8,164 nucleotides of DNA from Acholeplasmataceae bacterium. GTDB taxonomy: Bacteria > Bacillota_I > Bacilli_A > Acholeplasmatales > Acholeplasmataceae. The notes beneath the pieces were generated by a model. The model ran no database searches. It worked only from the letters and a program-made list of their open reading frames with translations, and was not told the origin of the DNA. The stretch is from NCBI GenBank assembly GCA_003518475.1, contig DOYO01000005.1, positions 1-8,164 on the forward strand, read 5' to 3'. Positions 6,619 to 8,164 of the stretch are shown here, in pieces. The position numbers and the translations under genes were made by a program. Every line of letters starts with the position of its first letter. Position 1 is the first letter of the stretch.

Positions 6619-6833
6619 CACGGATGATATTAGAAATTGAATGGATAGATTGTTTTGAAACTCGAGCACCTCTTTATTTCTTTAATTGTATGATAGACTT
6701 TATTTAAAGCCGAATGTAATTTTTTGGAGTTTCCCGATTCATAATGCGTGATAAGATAAATCTAAATAAAAGAAGTAAAAATGATGAGCAACCAAAAATA
6801 TGAACGACTCACATGGATAGCGTATGAAATGAA
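6619..6833. other. Non-coding stretch without a clear gene, right edge of the island
   Basis: Between the terminator and the right repeat I see no gene I can support, no RNA gene, and no convincing promoter for the downstream acetyltransferase. The minus strand is open for 43 codons and a stop (6761 down to 6630), with no start codon or ribosome binding site. It could be a gene relic, but its translation matches nothing I recognise. The AT-rich character and frequent stops fit decaying DNA. Confidence 0.4.
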
Positions 6834-6909
6834 GTTCAGCATCGAATACATCCCATGGAGTTTGGGATATATTCGATATCTTTAGAGAATTATAAGTAAA
6901 TATTTAATG
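6834..6909 (+). repeat. Right copy of the long direct repeat (partner at 35-112)
   Basis: This copy has the same orientation as the left one and matches it at 47 of 54 bases over 6842-6895, plus weaker flanks. Its dyad is better preserved than that of the left copy: arm 6841-6855, centre TGGAGTT (6856-6862), arm 6863-6877, with 14 of 15 arm positions complementary. The centres of the two copies differ at one base. The repeat ends about 38 bases before the acetyltransferase start. No third copy was found in the window. Confidence 0.75.
6836..6895 (+). pseudogene. Displaced 3' end fragment of the gene that ends at position 96
   Basis: Read in the frame ending at TAA 6893-6895, this gives SNTSHGVWDIFDIFREL, matching the C-terminus encoded at 43-96 in 14 of 17 residues, with Lys/Arg and Asp/Glu among the three changes. 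The frame is closed just upstream by a TGA at 6830-6832, and no start or ribosome binding site serves it, so this is a detached gene end rather than a gene. It would be the leftover original 3' end if a DNA segment entered the gene and supplied a new end. A duplicated and decayed gene is the alternative. Confidence 0.5.
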
Positions 6910-6946
6910 AGTTTAATTTAAGAAATCAAAAATGAAAGGTAATGAC

Positions 6947-7732
6947 ATGATGGATCATTTACAAATAAGAAATTATCGTGAGATGGCAAGCCATTTCAAT
7001 CAGTTTTCACATCACCATGGTTTAATCTATTCCATCATAGAAAATCAGTATGAAGGTCATCTATATATCAATCACACGGATAAACCAAAAGTGATGATCA
7101 TGTTCACCCCTTTTGATTTTTCATTTATTACGGGCATTGAGACTTTGAGTGATGCAGAGACCGCTTTATCAATGATTAAAAAACACGCAAGTGAGTTTCC
7201 CTTTGAGGAACAGATATTTTTTACGGACTCAGATGCATCACACGCGTATTTAAGTGATCAATTTAAAAAATATCGTGCAATTCAAACGATACGCTATACC
7301 TATAAACTCAATCACCAAAAGTTCAAAGAAATATTCGATAACCATGATTTTAAACACATCATCAAAACATATGAACAAAAAGATTATTTATCTTTACTGC
7401 CTTATTGGATATCAGAAGTTAAAGAAGCTGAAAAGAGTATCAGTTACTGCAAAGCTTTTGCTAGAGGTGGCGGATATGCTGAACTTGATGTGTATACAGA
7501 TGAAGAACATCAACAAAAAGGTTACGCTTTTGAGTGTGCTCTCAAGCTGATCGATAAATTGATTGATAACAAGATAGAACCTGAATGGAATACATGGCCA
7601 TACCGAAAAGCCTCACAAAAACTAGCAATGAAGTTAGGTTTTGAATTCGACACAGAAGTCAAAGCGATTGTATGGGTTAAAGGTGAATGTTTACCACTAA
7701 ACATGGATGTATCCAAGATTAATAAAGATTGA
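6947..7732 (+). CDS. GNAT family acetyltransferase (GNAT_acetyltr_2 / ZmaR-like)
   Basis: This protein of about 261 residues has an N-terminal variable half and a C-terminal GNAT fold, as in the ZmaR-type acetyltransferase family that transfers acetyl from acetyl-CoA to an amine. The acetyl-CoA loop is ELDVYTDEEHQQKGYA, with the Q-x-K-G-x-A turn near residues 189-194. It is followed by the family-typical PEWNTWPYRKASQKLAMKLGF, in which Trp, Ser and the final LGF recur across the family. The substrate is unknown; antibiotic self-protection in ZmaR does not transfer automatically. I prefer ATG6947, or ATG6950 directly after it, because AAAGG (6935-6939) lies seven bases upstream. An in-frame ATG at 6932 has no ribosome binding site. 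The gene lies just outside the right repeat and is closed by a strong terminator, so it is probably single and part of the ancestral locus. Confidence 0.85.
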   Translation: MMDHLQIRNYREMASHFNQFSHHHGLIYSIIENQYEGHLYINHTDKPKVMIMFTPFDFSFITGIETLSDAETALSMIKKHASEFPFEEQIFFTDSDASHAYLSDQFKKYRAIQTIRYTYKLNHQKFKEIFDNHDFKHIIKTYEQKDYLSLLPYWISEVKEAEKSISYCKAFARGGGYAELDVYTDEEHQQKGYAFECALKLIDKLIDNKIEPEWNTWPYRKASQKLAMKLGFEFDTEVKAIVWVKGECLPLNMDVSKINKD

Positions 7733-7748
7733 TGAAATCAAGAAAATC

Positions 7749-7784
7749 AATAGAGTTCGTGCATGCGCGCGGACTCTATTTTTT
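7749..7784 (+). terminator. Strong intrinsic terminator after the acetyltransferase gene
   Basis: An 11-pair stem (7749-7759 with 7770-7780, one G-U pair) can extend inward with GTGC/GCGC-type pairing to a four-base loop (ATGC, 7763-7766). A six-T run occupies 7779-7784. The GC-rich top is unusual for this AT-rich window. It starts 17 bases after the TGA at 7730-7732. Confidence 0.9.
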
Positions 7785-7848
7785 ATGTATTTGGTGTTGA
7801 TTTAATAAGCAAAGTTGATAGAAATTCGCTAAATTTCAAAAAATTGTA

Positions 7849-7857
7849 TGTTATAAT
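7849..7857 (+). promoter_or_regulatory. Extended -10 promoter of the last gene
   Basis: TGTTATAAT at 7849-7857 contains a perfect TATAAT (7852-7857) with the TGn extension. No good -35 box lies 16-18 bases upstream, which an extended -10 can tolerate. The start of transcription would be near 7864, leaving a leader of about 28 bases before ATG7892. Confidence 0.75.
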
Positions 7858-7891
7858 GAGGGCAACATAAGCACGTTAAGGGGAGAACGTT

Positions 7892-8164
7892 ATGAATAAA
7901 GGTATTCAAAGACTTCAACTTTTAGATTCAAAGGGATATGGAGATTTCTCTAAGACATTTATAGAGATCAGAGATTTTTTAATGAACCTTGAAAAGGATG
8001 CATTAAAGAAACTGGATTATCATTGGGGTAGATGGGCTTGGATGTTCTCCCTTCCTTATCTGGATAGTAAGTTCATGCATAAAATTACCTATTATAAGGA
8101 CTTTGATAAGATTGTTGCATTAATGACTTATGAGTGTGATTTTGGTGATGTCTATTACGTGATT
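7892..8164 (+). CDS. N-terminal part of a GNAT-like N-acetyltransferase (runs off the window)
   Basis: Ninety-one codons are open from ATG7892 to the window end without a stop. The start is well defined by AAGGGGAG at 7878-7885, six bases upstream, and by the extended -10 promoter at 7849-7857. Residues 45-88, with WGRWAWMFSLPYLD and then KITYYKDFDKIVALMTYE (64-81) and FGDVYYV, follow the first half of a GNAT fold. That segment is typical of proteins whose N-terminal half reads as a tryptophan-rich helix, then a strand with 'xIVAxxxYE'. The acetyl-CoA-binding loop lies beyond the window, so the enzyme class is likely but not proven. It is a separate transcription unit from the upstream acetyltransferase, cut off by the terminator at 7749-7784. 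Confidence 0.72.
   Translation, partial: MNKGIQRLQLLDSKGYGDFSKTFIEIRDFLMNLEKDALKKLDYHWGRWAWMFSLPYLDSKFMHKITYYKDFDKIVALMTYECDFGDVYYVI

Noticed and set aside
7254..7716. Open frames at 7254-7550 (+) and 7522-7716 (-).
   Set aside because: Both are out-of-frame shadows of the acetyltransferase gene, whose acetyl-CoA loop is read in the main frame.
1..8164. tRNA, rRNA, CRISPR array, insertion sequence or integrase gene.
   Set aside because: Reading both strands I found no cloverleaf, no regularly spaced repeats, no transposase or integrase motif, and no terminal inverted repeats of an insertion sequence.

Overview
The window comes from an AT-rich bacterium that uses the standard genetic code. 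Every Trp I checked is TGG, and two genes end in TGA (6573-6575 and 7730-7732), the second directly before a terminator. Strong GGGGGA/GGAGG-type Shine-Dalgarno sites and sigma-A-like promoters fit a low-GC Gram-positive lineage. Acholeplasma-like Mollicutes or a related Firmicute is my best guess, but no marker gene confirms it.

Layout, all genes on the + strand. Positions 1-96 hold the last 31 codons of an unrecognised gene. Next comes an AlkD-like DNA alkylation repair protein (150-875). A good promoter with an operator-like inverted repeat (932-972) then drives an abiE pair: AbiEi antitoxin-like (983-1711) and AbiEii nucleotidyltransferase toxin (1701-2768), overlapping by 11 bases. These are followed by an 875-residue protein joining a TOTE-type archaeo-eukaryotic primase domain, an SF2 helicase and a degenerate phospholipase-D-like tail (2877-5504), then by a roughly ten-helix membrane protein of unknown function (5562-6575). 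A modest terminator follows (6589-6618). After about 215 bases with nothing clearly functional comes a second, diverged copy of the gene end seen at 1-96 (about 6834-6909). The right side has a ZmaR-type GNAT acetyltransferase (6947-7732), a strong terminator, a promoter, and the 5' part of a second GNAT gene (7892 to the window end).

The main reading is that 97 to about 6833 is a compact island, mostly defence-like, bracketed by direct repeats. Each repeat encodes the same C-terminal residues of a gene whose body lies upstream of the window. That is the pattern left when an element enters the 3' end of a gene and displaces the old 3' end. Each repeat also contains an imperfect 15-7-15 dyad resembling a recombinase core site. 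No integrase is visible and the copies are only about 87% identical, so the event is old or arose differently. Inside the island, abiE, the primase-helicase and the membrane protein could form one four-gene operon, since I see one convincing promoter before them and one terminator after. That AbiE and TOTE modules act as one system is my inference.
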